A stretch of 64,000 nucleotides of DNA from Sphingomonas sp. CFBP 13720 (GTDB lineage: Bacteria > Pseudomonadota > Alphaproteobacteria > Sphingomonadales > Sphingomonadaceae), in NCBI RefSeq assembly GCF_014842075.1, contig NZ_JACYVA010000001.1, positions 952,278-1,016,277 on the forward strand, given 5' to 3'. Below are positions 38,038-47,508 of this stretch, piece by piece (position 1 is the first letter of the stretch; each line of letters begins with the position of its first letter). The position numbers and the translations under genes are program-made. The notes beneath the pieces were generated by a model. The model ran no database searches. It saw nothing but the letters and a program-made list of their open reading frames with translations, and had not been told where the DNA came from.

Positions 38038-39039
38038 ATGCGCTTCTTTTCCGACAACGCCGCCCCCGCCTGCCCCGCCGTGCTCGACGCGATCGTCGCC
38101 GCCAATGCGCAGGATACCGCCTATGGCGGCGACCGGCTGAGCGCCCGGCTCGACGCGCGCTTCGGTGAATTGTTCGGCTGCGAGGTCGCGGTGCTGTGGA
38201 TGCCGTCTGGCACCGCCGCCAACTGTATCGCGCTCGCCGCGATGTGCCCGCCGCATGGCGGGATCGTGTGCCACCGCGATGCGCACATCCAGAACGACGA
38301 AGGCGGCGCGCCCGAATTCTATACCCATGGTGCCAAGCTGATGCTGATCGACGGCGAAGGCGCGAAACTGTCGCCCGACACGATCGATGCGTTCCTCGGA
38401 ACCCTTCGCGACGACGTGCATCAGGTGCAGCCGCACGCGATATCTATCACGCAGGCGACCGAAGCCGGACGCGTCTATACCCCGGATCAGGTCGCCGCGA
38501 TCGGTGCTGTCGCTAGGACACGCAGCCTTGGCCTGCACATGGACGGGGCGCGGTTCGCCAACGCCGTCGCGCATTTGGGCTGCACCCCGGCGGAGGTGAC
38601 GTGGCGTGCCGGGGTCGATGCGCTCAGCTTCGGCTTCATCAAGAATGGCGGCATGTCGGCGGAGGCACTGGTGTTCTTTCGCCCCGATCTGGCGAAGGTC
38701 GCGCGGTATCGCCGCAAGCGCGCCGGGCTGCTCGCGTCGAAGGGGAGGTTTCTTGCCGCGCAACTGCTGGCGATGCTGGACGACGATGTATGGCTGGCCA
38801 ACGCCCGTACCGCCAATGCCGGGGCGCAACTGCTGGCGCAGGCGGCAGGCGCGCGGCTGGTCCATCCGGTCGAGGCGAACGAGGTGTTCCTCCGCGTCAC
38901 CGCGACCGAGGCCGCGACGCTACGGGCGCAGGGGTTCGACTTCTACGACTGGGGGGCCGGACAGGCGCGGCTGGTGGTCGCATGGGATCAACATGCCGAC
39001 GTCGTGCAGCCGCTGGCGCAGGCGATCGCCGCACTGTGA
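38038..39039 (+). CDS. ltaE: Low-specificity L-threonine aldolase
   Basis: The 333-residue PLP enzyme has FFSDNAAPACPAVLDAI, WMPSGTAANCIALAAM, LHMDGARFANAV and the PLP lysine in FIKNGGMSAEAL. The family usually has SKGLG- or TKNG-type sites. It cleaves L-threonine to glycine and acetaldehyde. I start at ATG 38038, which begins MRFFSDNAAP. Its stop overlaps the exporter start. Confidence 0.9.
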   Translation: MRFFSDNAAPACPAVLDAIVAANAQDTAYGGDRLSARLDARFGELFGCEVAVLWMPSGTAANCIALAAMCPPHGGIVCHRDAHIQNDEGGAPEFYTHGAKLMLIDGEGAKLSPDTIDAFLGTLRDDVHQVQPHAISITQATEAGRVYTPDQVAAIGAVARTRSLGLHMDGARFANAVAHLGCTPAEVTWRAGVDALSFGFIKNGGMSAEALVFFRPDLAKVARYRRKRAGLLASKGRFLAAQLLAMLDDDVWLANARTANAGAQLLAQAAGARLVHPVEANEVFLRVTATEAATLRAQGFDFYDWGAGQARLVVAWDQHADVVQPLAQAIAAL

Positions 39040-39953
39040 GCGACCTGCCGCCGCCACGTTCCGCCACGCTGGCGGTATTGATTCCGTTCGGGATCGTCAC
39101 GCTGATCTGGGGATCGACGTGGATCGTGATCCGCGATCAACTCGGCATCGTCCCGCCGTCATGGTCGGTGACCTATCGCTTCCTGATCGGCGGCGTCGCG
39201 ATGCTTGCATGGGGGGCGTGGCGCGGCGACCGACTTTGGCTGGACGCACGCGGGATGGCCTTCGCCGCTGCGCTGGGGTTCGCGCAATTCTGCCTCAACT
39301 TCAACTTCGTGTACCGGGCCGAGGAACATGTCACCTCTGGGCTGGTCGCGTTGATGTATGCGTTGCTGGTCGTGCCCAACGCCGTCCTTGCGCGCGTCTT
39401 CCTTGGCCAGCGGATGGGCCGGCAACTGCTGGTCGGATCGGCCATCGCGCTGGCGGGCGTCGCGCTCCTGTTCGTGCACGAGGCGCGCGTCCATCCCGAA
39501 GCCGGACCGGCGGTGCTAATCGGCCTCGCCCTCGCGCTGGCGGGCGTACTGTCCGCATCGGTCGCCAACGTGATGCAGGCGACCCCTATCGCCAAACGCT
39601 ATCCGATGGTGCCGGTGCTCGGCACCGCGATGCTGATCGGCGCGGCGATCGACGCGGGCTATGCGCTGGCGACGACCGGCGCGCCGGTGTTCGACTGGCG
39701 CATCGGCTATGTCGCCGGGCTGCTCTATCTGGGCATCGTCGCGTCGGCGGTGGCGTTCACCCTGTATTTCGGCCTGATCCGCACGATCGGCCCGGCCAAG
39801 GCGGCGTATAACGGCGTGCTGGTGCCGGTGATCGCGATGCTGCTGTCGACCCTGTTCGAAGGCTATCGCTGGTCGTTGCTGGCCGGGGCCGGCGCCGCAC
39901 TGGCGCTGGCCGGACTGGCGGTGGCATTGAGGGCGCGCAGGCCCAACCGGTAA
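39036..39953 (+). CDS. EamA/DMT-family exporter
   Basis: The 305-residue protein has ten spans in two EamA repeats: LIWGSTWIVIRDQLGIVPPSW in the first and LYFGLIRTIGPAKAAYNGVLVPVIAM in the second. It starts at GTG 39036 with GTGA overlapping the threonine aldolase stop. It probably exports an amino acid or metabolite; substrate unknown. Its last 91 bases run opposite to the epimerase gene. Confidence 0.9.
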   Translation: MSDLPPPRSATLAVLIPFGIVTLIWGSTWIVIRDQLGIVPPSWSVTYRFLIGGVAMLAWGAWRGDRLWLDARGMAFAAALGFAQFCLNFNFVYRAEEHVTSGLVALMYALLVVPNAVLARVFLGQRMGRQLLVGSAIALAGVALLFVHEARVHPEAGPAVLIGLALALAGVLSASVANVMQATPIAKRYPMVPVLGTAMLIGAAIDAGYALATTGAPVFDWRIGYVAGLLYLGIVASAVAFTLYFGLIRTIGPAKAAYNGVLVPVIAMLLSTLFEGYRWSLLAGAGAALALAGLAVALRARRPNR

Positions 39954-40690
39954 TCGGGATAGGCGGGTCGCCACCCCAGCACCCGCTTCGCCCGCCCGTT
40001 CGCCACGCGACGGTTCTCGGCCCAGAATGCCCGTGCCATCGGGCTGAGCGTTTCCAGCGCGACGAACGGCGGCGGCGGCATCCCCAGCAGTTCGGCGGCA
40101 TAGGCGACGACGTCGTTCTGCGGCGCGGGCAGATCGTCGGACAGGTTGTACGCGCCGCCCGGTGCGTTCAACCCGCGTGCGACCCCATCGGCGATGTCGT
40201 CGACATGCACCCGACTGAACACCTGTCCCGGCCGATCCACCTGATGCGCGTCACCCGCCGCCACCTTGTCCAGCGCCGACCGCCCCGGGCCGTAGATGCC
40301 CGGCAACCGGAACACCCGCGCACCGAGCGCCAGCCATTCCAGATCCGCCGCGTTGCGCGTTTCACGTCGTCCCAGCAGCGGCGCGGATTCGTCGACCCAT
40401 CCACCGCCGGCATCGCCATACACGCCCGTGGACGACAGATAGCCTAGCGTCGCACGGTCCAGCACGTCGCGATAGGTCGTGAGCACCGGATCGCCGTCCG
40501 CGCCGGGCGGCACGCTCGACACGATCGCCGTCGCCTGCCGCGCTTCGAACCGCACGCGATCGGCATCGTCGAAGCACAGCGTATCGTCGCGCCCGTCGCG
40601 CGTCGTACCCATTACGCGCCAGCCATGCGGCACCAGCCGCCGCTCGATCGCGCGCGCAGCATAGCCCATGCCGAACACCAGCAACCGCAT
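39863..40690 (-). CDS. NAD(P)-dependent epimerase/SDR protein (YeeZ-like)
   Basis: The 275-residue product has a Rossmann start RLLVFGMGYAARAIERRL, the STGVYGD active-site strand and RLPGIYGPGRSALDKV. It resembles extended SDR proteins of the YeeZ type. Reaction unknown. I start at ATG 40690; it shares one base with the stop of the peptidase upstream. The last 20 or so residues (ATASPASASAAPAPAS) are low-complexity and lie antisense to the exporter gene, so the true C terminus is the least certain part. Confidence 0.85.
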   Translation of the reverse strand: MRLLVFGMGYAARAIERRLVPHGWRVMGTTRDGRDDTLCFDDADRVRFEARQATAIVSSVPPGADGDPVLTTYRDVLDRATLGYLSSTGVYGDAGGGWVDESAPLLGRRETRNAADLEWLALGARVFRLPGIYGPGRSALDKVAAGDAHQVDRPGQVFSRVHVDDIADGVARGLNAPGGAYNLSDDLPAPQNDVVAYAAELLGMPPPPFVALETLSPMARAFWAENRRVANGRAKRVLGWRPAYPDYRLGLRALNATASPASASAAPAPASNDQR

Positions 40691-42303
40691 CAGCGCGTGG
40701 CCGCCCCGCCATAGGCCAGCCCGAAAAAATCGCCCGAATTCCACCGTGGCCGCTCCGCCGCATCCGCCAGTTCGCGCACGATATCGGTATTGATCGCCAC
40801 GAAGCGCACCGCCGACGTCCAGTCGATCAGTTCGGGCTGGTCCGATGGCTGGTGATAATGATCCTTCAGAAACGCCTTCGTTGCCGCCAGCCCCGGTCCG
40901 CCCGGCCCCAGTTCCAGCGATACCGCCGGTATCCCCTGTCGGACGAAGCTGTAATTGTCCGACCGGACGAAATTATGCTCCTCGGGCATCGGGTCGGGCA
41001 CCATCGCCACGCCATGCGCCTTCGCCACCCGCGCCACGACCGGGCCGACGCTCGATCGCTCCGCGCCGATCGCAACGACGTCCTCGAACCGATAGGTCAG
41101 GATCGGCATGTCGAGATTGACGTCGGCCACGATCGATCCGCGCGGCACCGTGGGGTTGCGCGCGAAATAGTCCGATCCGATCAGCCCGACCTCTTCCGCG
41201 CCGACGACGACGAACAGGATCGACCGTTTGGGACGCGGCCCGGCGTTCAGCCGCCGTGCGACCTCCATCATCGCGGCGACACCCACGGCATTGTCCATCG
41301 CGCCGTTATAGATCGCATCGCCCTTCACCGCGCCGCCGTCCGCGATGTGGTCCAGATGCGCGGTCAGCACGACATGCTCGGCCTTCAACGTCGGGTCGCT
41401 GCCGTCCAGCCGACCGACGACGTTCACCGTCGGCAGTTCGATCGCCTTGTTGCGCAGGCCGACCGCCAGCGTTGCGCCCAGCGCCCCGCCGGGAATCGCG
41501 CCGCCCGCCCGATCGGCTGCCAGCACCTTGTTCCATTGGACCGGCGATCCGGCGAACAGCCGCGCCGCGCCGCGCCGGCTGAGAAATCCCAGATACGGCG
41601 CACCTTCGATCGACCAAACCGATCGGTCGGGCGTACGCCAGCCGATTGCCAGCCCGTCGGCACGTTTTGCCGCCCGCGCGAACGACGGTCGCCCTTCGCC
41701 GGCCGCACCTTCGACGACGATCAGGCCGACCGCGCCCCGCGCCTCTGCCATGCGCGCACGGTAATCGCGGTCGCGCAGGAAATCGGCGCGCGATGGGTCC
41801 AGCGCCGCCGGCCCACCGGCCAACACGGCGACGATCGCGCCGCGCACGTCCAGTCCGGCGAAATCGTCTCGCCCGCTGACGGGATCGACGATCCCGAACC
41901 CGGCAAAGACGACCGGTGCCGACACGGTCGTCGCGTCCGGGCGTGTCTGCGCACTGTGCGTCCAGTCCCGACCGAAGGCCAGCGACGACGTGCGCGCGCC
42001 ACGGGTCAGTCGCATCGTCTGCCCCGCCGTCGATTGCGTCAGCACGACGCCGACCGGCTGGGTCCAGCCGCCGCCCTCGCCCGCCGGGCGCAGCCCCGCC
42101 GCCGCCATTGCGCGTTCGACATGCGTCGCGGCGGCGGCATATTGCTCGGAACCGAGTTGACGCCCCTTCATCGCGTCGGACGCGAGGAAGACGACATCTG
42201 CCTTCAGCCGTTCGGCCGCCCCGTCAACCGATTGCGCGGCCGACGGGACCGCGATCGTCAGCAGCATCGGCAGCGGCAGCCATGCCCGGCGAAAGGCGCT
42301 CAC
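40690..42303 (-). CDS. Secreted M28-family zinc peptidase (first of two)
   Basis: The 537-residue product has a signal peptide, a protease-associated insert (GAVGLIVVEGAAGE) and M28 zinc ligands: TAHLDHIADGG, YNGAMDNAVGVAAMMEV, VVGAEEVGLIGSDY, DVNLDMPIL and EEHNFVRSDNYSFV. It is probably an aminopeptidase in the periplasm. GTG 42303 overlaps the stop of the second M28 gene by GTGA. The two genes share order and motifs, so they look like a tandem duplication. Confidence 0.9.
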   Translation of the reverse strand: MSAFRRAWLPLPMLLTIAVPSAAQSVDGAAERLKADVVFLASDAMKGRQLGSEQYAAAATHVERAMAAAGLRPAGEGGGWTQPVGVVLTQSTAGQTMRLTRGARTSSLAFGRDWTHSAQTRPDATTVSAPVVFAGFGIVDPVSGRDDFAGLDVRGAIVAVLAGGPAALDPSRADFLRDRDYRARMAEARGAVGLIVVEGAAGEGRPSFARAAKRADGLAIGWRTPDRSVWSIEGAPYLGFLSRRGAARLFAGSPVQWNKVLAADRAGGAIPGGALGATLAVGLRNKAIELPTVNVVGRLDGSDPTLKAEHVVLTAHLDHIADGGAVKGDAIYNGAMDNAVGVAAMMEVARRLNAGPRPKRSILFVVVGAEEVGLIGSDYFARNPTVPRGSIVADVNLDMPILTYRFEDVVAIGAERSSVGPVVARVAKAHGVAMVPDPMPEEHNFVRSDNYSFVRQGIPAVSLELGPGGPGLAATKAFLKDHYHQPSDQPELIDWTSAVRFVAINTDIVRELADAAERPRWNSGDFFGLAYGGAATR

Positions 42304-43955
42304 CGTGCGCCATATCCCTTGTACAGCGTGCCGAAGAAATCGCCCTTGTTCCATGCCGGCCGCTGCGCCGCGTCGGCGATTTCCCGCGCGATACGGTAGT
42401 TGACGTCGATGAAGCGTTCGCCCGATTCCCAATCGATCGGCGGTCCCTGCACCACCTCGTCCGATGGCTTGTGATAGTTGTTGGCGAAGAACGCATCGAC
42501 CGCCGCCTTGCCCGGCCCCGCCGTGCCCGGCCACAGGAACACCGACGGCACGCCCTGCTGGACGAACCGGTAATGATCCGATCGCACGAACAGCGCCATG
42601 TCGGGCATCGGATCGGGCGAGAAGCTGGCACCCGCCTCCCCCGCCGCGCGCTTGACGATATCGCCCAGCGTCGACCGCGCCGCGCCGAACGCGATCACGT
42701 CGGTGAACTTGTACGTGATAATCGGCATGTCGAGATTGACGTCGGCGACCATGTTCGCCTTTTCGATCGTCGGATGGTTCGCGAAGTAATCGGACCCGAC
42801 CAGCCCCTTTTCCTCCGCCGTCACCGCCAGGAACAGGATCGAACGGCGCGGTGCCTTGCCCGACGCCTTGAACTTCTTCGCTTCCTCGATCAGCGATGCG
42901 ATGCCGACCGCATTGTCCATCGCGCCGTTATAGATCGTGTCGCCCTTCGCATTCGGGCTGCCGACGCCGACATGGTCGAGATGCGCCGACAGGACGACGG
43001 TTTCCGCCGCGACGGTCGGGTCGCTGCCCGGCAGGATGCCGGCGACGTTGAAGCTCGGCAGCGGCTTGATCGCGGTCTTCAGGGTCACCGACATGTCGGG
43101 CTTCAACGCGACCGCGCGGAACCGCCCCTTGCCTGACAACGCGGTCGCCGCCTTGGCCCAGCTTGTGCTCGATCCGGCGAACAGTTTCTCCGCGCCCGCC
43201 GCGCCGATCGTCGCCACTACCGGCACGCCGCCGCCCATCACATGCCCGGTTCCGTCCGGTTCGGCCCAGCTCACGCTGGCGCTGTCATAGTTCCTGGCCA
43301 TTTGCGACAGCGGCAACCGCGCCGCGCCTTCCGGAGTCTGCAGCGCGATCACGCCGATCGCACCGCGCGCCTTCGCGATCGCCGCCTTGGTCGCAAGCCC
43401 GCCGAAATGGGCCGCTTCCTCGCTGTCCAGCCCGGACGGCGCGCCGCGCACGACCGCGACGATCTTGCCGCGCACGTCGACCCCGGCATAATCGTCGCGC
43501 TTCGCGGTCGGCGACACCACGCCATAGCCGACATAGACGACCTTGCCGCGAAGCGTCGTTTCCGCCGCCGCCGGGTTGATGCCGGGCAGATATTCTTCAC
43601 CGAACGTCAGCGCCTGTCCGCCCAGCGTCACCGCACCCTTGTCCGCCGCCCGCACTTCGATCAGCGGCACTTTCTGCAGATAGCCGCCCTCGTCGCCCGC
43701 CGGACGCAGCCCCGCCGCATAGAATTGCGACGCCACGTAATTCGCGGCGATGGCGAACTCTGCCGACCCCGCATCGCGCCCGCGCATCGCGTCGCTGGCA
43801 AGGAACATGACATGCGCCTTCATCGCCGCCTGTGCGGGGGGAAGCGGCGCGTTGACCTCGGTATTGCGGGCCGTTTCCGATGGCGCGGGCGGCACCTGCT
43901 GCGCCATCGCGCTGGTGCCGAACAGGAGAGCGACCGACAAAACTGGACGGAACAT
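42300..43955 (-). CDS. Secreted M28-family zinc peptidase (second of two)
   Basis: The 551-residue product is a paralogue of the adjacent M28 gene. It has a signal peptide (LLFGTSAMAQ) and zinc ligands in LSAHLDHVGVG, YNGAMDNAVGIASLIEEAK, VTAEEKGLVGSDYF and DVNLDMPIITY, plus MALFVRSDHYRFV. It starts at ATG 43955. It is the first gene of the operon M28-M28-epimerase. It diverges from pepN, another peptidase, so the locus is a peptide-breakdown block. Confidence 0.92.
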   Translation of the reverse strand: MFRPVLSVALLFGTSAMAQQVPPAPSETARNTEVNAPLPPAQAAMKAHVMFLASDAMRGRDAGSAEFAIAANYVASQFYAAGLRPAGDEGGYLQKVPLIEVRAADKGAVTLGGQALTFGEEYLPGINPAAAETTLRGKVVYVGYGVVSPTAKRDDYAGVDVRGKIVAVVRGAPSGLDSEEAAHFGGLATKAAIAKARGAIGVIALQTPEGAARLPLSQMARNYDSASVSWAEPDGTGHVMGGGVPVVATIGAAGAEKLFAGSSTSWAKAATALSGKGRFRAVALKPDMSVTLKTAIKPLPSFNVAGILPGSDPTVAAETVVLSAHLDHVGVGSPNAKGDTIYNGAMDNAVGIASLIEEAKKFKASGKAPRRSILFLAVTAEEKGLVGSDYFANHPTIEKANMVADVNLDMPIITYKFTDVIAFGAARSTLGDIVKRAAGEAGASFSPDPMPDMALFVRSDHYRFVQQGVPSVFLWPGTAGPGKAAVDAFFANNYHKPSDEVVQGPPIDWESGERFIDVNYRIAREIADAAQRPAWNKGDFFGTLYKGYGAR

Positions 43956-44051
43956 TGGAATCCTTCGAAAAGCGACCATAGAGGAAGGCGTAGTGCCTGC
44001 CGCGACCATGCGCAACGCGTGGCGAGCGGCCAAATGGAAGATGTTACGCAT

Positions 44052-46640
44052 ATGGTTGACGCGATGCGTTCCCCCTCGGTTCCCCCCGTCATCCGGCGTG
44101 CGGACTATCGCGCACCTTCGTGGGCCGTCACCGACGTCGCGCTCGATTTCGACCTCGATCCGCGCCGCACCGTGGTGTGCGCGACCCTGTCGGTGACTCG
44201 GTCCGCCGACGGTCCGCTGCGCCTCGACGGCGACGGCCTGACGCCGGCATCGGTCGCGATCGACGGACGGATGACCGACGACTGGCGGCTGGAGGACGGC
44301 GCGCTGCTGATCGACCTACCCGGCGATGCCCATGACGTGTCGACCGAAGTGGTGATCGAACCGCAGGCCAATACCCAGTTGATGGGACTGTATGCCTCGG
44401 GCGGCAATCTGTGCACCCAGTGCGAGGCGGAAGGGTTTCGCCGGATCACCTTCTTCCCCGATCGTCCCGACGTGCTGGCGCGCTACCGCGTGCGGATGAC
44501 GGCGGACAAAGCGCGGTTCCCGGTCCTGCTGTCGAACGGCGATCCCATGGCATCGGGCGATCTGGACGACGGGCGGCACTGGGCCGAATGGCACGATCCG
44601 TTTCCCAAGCCGTCCTATCTGTTCGCGCTGGTCGCGGGCGATCTGGTCGCCAACCGCTCGCATTTCGTCACCGCATCGGGCCGTGAAGTGCAACTGGGCA
44701 TCTGGGTCCGCCCCGCCGACCTCGCCAAGACCGACCATGCGATGCACGCGCTCAAGACCGCGATGGCATGGGACGAGCGTGTCTATGGTCGCGAATATGA
44801 TCTCGACGTGTTCAACATCGTCGCCGTCGACGATTTCAACTTTGGCGCGATGGAGAACAAGGGGCTGAACATCTTCAACAGCCGCTACATTCTCGCCGAT
44901 CCCGATACCGCCACCGATTATGATTACGACGCGGTCGCGGCGGTCGTCGCCCACGAATATTTCCACAACTGGTCGGGCAACCGCATCACCTGCCGCGACT
45001 GGTTCCAGCTGTCGCTGAAGGAAGGCTTCACCGTCTTTCGCGATCAGGGCTTCTCGGCCGATCAGGGTTCGCCGGCGGTCAAGCGGATCGAGGACGTCCG
45101 TTCGCTGCGCGCGTCGCAATTCCCGGAGGATGCCGGCCCGCTGGCGCATTCGATCCGGCCCGACGCCTATCAGGAAATCAGCAACTTCTACACCGCGACC
45201 ATCTATAACAAGGGTGCGGAAGTCGTCCGCATGCTGTCGACGATCCTTGGACCACAGGCGTTCCGTGCCGGCACCGACCTGTATTTCGACCGGTTCGACG
45301 GCACTGCCGCCACCTGCGAGGATTTCGTGGCGAGCATGGAGGATGCGTCGGGTATCGACCTGACCGCCTTTCGCCGCTGGTATGCGCAGGCGGGTACGCC
45401 GCGCGTGTCCGCCACCCTGTCGCACGAGGCCGGGGGCGGTCGCGCCACGCTGTCGCTGCATCAGACCATGCCGCCGACGCCGGGCCAGCCCGACAAGGAA
45501 CCGATGGTCCTGCCGCTGCGGATCAAGCTGTTCGGTTCGGAAACCGGTCAGCCGGTCAGCGACGAACAACTCGTGCTCCTGTCCGACGACAGCGCGTCGA
45601 TCACGTTCGAAGCCGTCACCGAACGACCGGTGTTGTCGATCAATCGCGGCTTTTCCGCGCCGGTGATCGTGGAAACCGACCGCAGTTCGGCAGATCTGGC
45701 GTTCCTCAGCGCGCATGACGACGATCCGTTCGCCCGGTACGAAGCGATGCAGCAACTGATGCTCGACACGCTGGTCGCCTCGGTCGCCAGCGGGCGCGGC
45801 GATCATCGCGCGGTGGTCGATGCGGTGGCGGGCACGCTGCGCGACGACCGGCTCGACCGCGCCTTCGTCGCCGAAGCGGTGCTGCTCCCGTCCGACAGCT
45901 TCGTCGGCGACCAGATGGCGGTGGTCGATCCGCAGGCGATCTTCGCCGCGCGCGAAGCGTTGCGCGCCGATATCGGCCACGCGCTGGCGGGCGACTGGCG
46001 ACGGGCCTATGCCGATGCGTACGCCGATCGGTTCGACTACACCCCCGATGCAAAGGGCAAGCGCCGCATCCGCACCGTCGCACTCGGCTATATCGCCGCA
46101 TCGGGCACGGTGGACGCCGCCGCGCTCGCATGGGCGCAATTTGACGCTGCCGACAATATGACCGATCGGCAGGGCGCGTTGATGGCATTGGTGAATTCGG
46201 ACGCCGATGAGCGTATCGCCGCACTGGACATCTTCTACAACCGCTACCACCACAACCCGCTTGTGCTTGATAAGTGGTTCACAACACAGGCTTTATCGAC
46301 ACGGGACGACACGTTCGACATGGTCGTCGACCTGTCCGGTCACCGCGATTTCACGCTGGCCAACCCCAATCGCGCCCGCGCGCTGGTCGGCGCGTTCAGC
46401 ATGAACCAGCGTGCGTTCCACCGCGTCGACGGTGCCGGCTATCGCTTCCTCGCCGACCAGTTGATCGCACTCGATCGCATCAATCCACAGACCGCCGCCA
46501 AGATGCTTCCGCCACTGGGCCGCTGGCGCCGGTTCGACGCGGCGCGTGCCGAACGGATGCGTGCCGAGCTGGAACGCATCCTGTCTGTGCCGGGCCTGTC
46601 GAAGGATATGCTTGAACAGGTCGGCAAGTCGCTGGCGTGA
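44052..46640 (+). CDS. pepN: Aminopeptidase N (M1)
   Basis: The product of about 862 residues is PepN. The substrate-binding GAMENKGLNIFNSRY precedes the zinc motif VVAHEYFHNWSGNRITCRDWFQLSLKEG (HEXXH plus distal glutamate). A DUF3458-type middle domain and a helical C-terminal domain follow. It removes N-terminal residues from peptides. ATG choice is uncertain: 44034, 44052 and 44064 are in frame. I take 44052, where GGAAG lies 11 bases upstream. Confidence 0.95.
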   Translation: MVDAMRSPSVPPVIRRADYRAPSWAVTDVALDFDLDPRRTVVCATLSVTRSADGPLRLDGDGLTPASVAIDGRMTDDWRLEDGALLIDLPGDAHDVSTEVVIEPQANTQLMGLYASGGNLCTQCEAEGFRRITFFPDRPDVLARYRVRMTADKARFPVLLSNGDPMASGDLDDGRHWAEWHDPFPKPSYLFALVAGDLVANRSHFVTASGREVQLGIWVRPADLAKTDHAMHALKTAMAWDERVYGREYDLDVFNIVAVDDFNFGAMENKGLNIFNSRYILADPDTATDYDYDAVAAVVAHEYFHNWSGNRITCRDWFQLSLKEGFTVFRDQGFSADQGSPAVKRIEDVRSLRASQFPEDAGPLAHSIRPDAYQEISNFYTATIYNKGAEVVRMLSTILGPQAFRAGTDLYFDRFDGTAATCEDFVASMEDASGIDLTAFRRWYAQAGTPRVSATLSHEAGGGRATLSLHQTMPPTPGQPDKEPMVLPLRIKLFGSETGQPVSDEQLVLLSDDSASITFEAVTERPVLSINRGFSAPVIVETDRSSADLAFLSAHDDDPFARYEAMQQLMLDTLVASVASGRGDHRAVVDAVAGTLRDDRLDRAFVAEAVLLPSDSFVGDQMAVVDPQAIFAAREALRADIGHALAGDWRRAYADAYADRFDYTPDAKGKRRIRTVALGYIAASGTVDAAALAWAQFDAADNMTDRQGALMALVNSDADERIAALDIFYNRYHHNPLVLDKWFTTQALSTRDDTFDMVVDLSGHRDFTLANPNRARALVGAFSMNQRAFHRVDGAGYRFLADQLIALDRINPQTAAKMLPPLGRWRRFDAARAERMRAELERILSVPGLSKDMLEQVGKSLA

Positions 46641-47079
46641 GTGAGACGGCTTGCCGGATGGCGGGACTATAGCGTGAGTGCAGGTACAGCCGTTCGTGCC
46701 GGGTGCGACTGAGCGAAGTTGATCGGCACGCGTAATACGCGGTCACATCTTCAATCATCACGCTTAGACGCCGCGCACGCCAGGCAAAGGGGCGGCCATC
46801 GCTGGACCGCTCCCCTTTCTTGGCGTGCCGTCATGGGAGTGAATCCCACGACGTCGGTCGGGCCATGCGGCCCGCCGGCCGGCCTTGGTGGAGGTAGCGG
46901 ACCATCGGTCCGCTGCCCCACCTGCGGCACACGCAAAAGGGGCGGCCCATCGCTGGACCGCCCCCTCCGCTTGGCGTGCCGTCACGGGAATGAATCCCAC
47001 GACGTCAGTCGGGCCATGCGCCCGCCGGCCGGCCTTGGTGGAGGTAGCGGACCATTGGTCCGCTACCTCCACCTGCGGC
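46641..47079. other. 439-base gap beyond pepN and rplL: tandem units and hairpins
   Basis: No gene is seen. The first 140 bases hold nothing I can name. The rest is a 149-base tandem duplication (46784-47081). Its units contain strong hairpins, which probably include the rplL transcript end. Confidence 0.6.
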
Positions 47080-47081
47080 TT
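46784..47081. repeat. Two tandem 149-base units
   Basis: Unit 1 begins at 46784 (GCAAAGGGGCGGCCATCGCT) and unit 2 at 46933 (GCAAAAGGGGCGGCCCATCG). Both then share CTTGGCGTGCCGTCA, GAATCCCACGACGTC, GTCGGGCCATGCG, CCGCCGGCCGGCCTTGGTGG and GAGGTAGCGGACCAT. Identity is about nine bases in ten. Unit 2 ends at the rplL stop. This looks like a recent local duplication. Confidence 0.75.
47037..47073 (-). terminator. Perfect 18-base-pair hairpin after rplL
   Basis: GGTGGAGGTAGCGGACCA pairs with TGGTCCGCTACCTCCACC around a single T, seven bases past the rplL stop. No T-run follows, so the hairpin could stop transcription with help or protect the 3' end. The matching copy in unit 1 (from 46888) is imperfect. 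Confidence 0.55.
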
Positions 47082-47457
47082 ACTTGACTTCGACGGTCGC
47101 GCCGGCTGCTTCCAGCTGTGCCTTGATCTTGGCGGCTTCGTCCTTCGACACGCCTTCCTTGACCGCCTTCGGAGCGCCTTCGACCAGCGCCTTGGCTTCG
47201 GTCAGGCCGAGCGCGGTGATCGCACGGACTTCCTTAATGACGTTGATCTTCTTGCCGCCGTCGCCGGTCAGGATGACGTCGAATTCGGTCTGCTCTTCAG
47301 CAGCCGGAGCAGCGGCGCCACCGCCGGCGGCAGGTGCTGCTGCAACGGCAGCGGCAGCCGAAACGCCCCACTTCTCTTCGAGCAGCTTCGACAGCTCGGC
47401 TGCTTCGAGGACGGTCAGTTCGCTCAGCTGGTCGACGAGCGCGTTGAGGTCAGCCAT
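47080..47457 (-). CDS. rplL: 50S ribosomal protein L7/L12
   Basis: The 125-residue product has the N-terminal dimer domain ([25 protein letters not shown]), an Ala-rich hinge ([13 protein letters not shown]) and the C-terminal domain ending [11 protein letters not shown]. It forms the ribosomal stalk that recruits translation factors. It follows rplJ in the same direction. rpoB does not follow; pepN converges instead. Confidence 0.97.
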   Translation of the reverse strand: MADLNALVDQLSELTVLEAAELSKLLEEKWGVSAAAAVAAAPAAGGGAAAPAAEEQTEFDVILTGDGGKKINVIKEVRAITALGLTEAKALVEGAPKAVKEGVSKDEAAKIKAQLEAAGATVEVK

Positions 47458-47508
47458 GATATTCTCCGTAAATCAGAATGGGTTGTGTTCGTGAAAGAAG
47501 GGCAGCGA

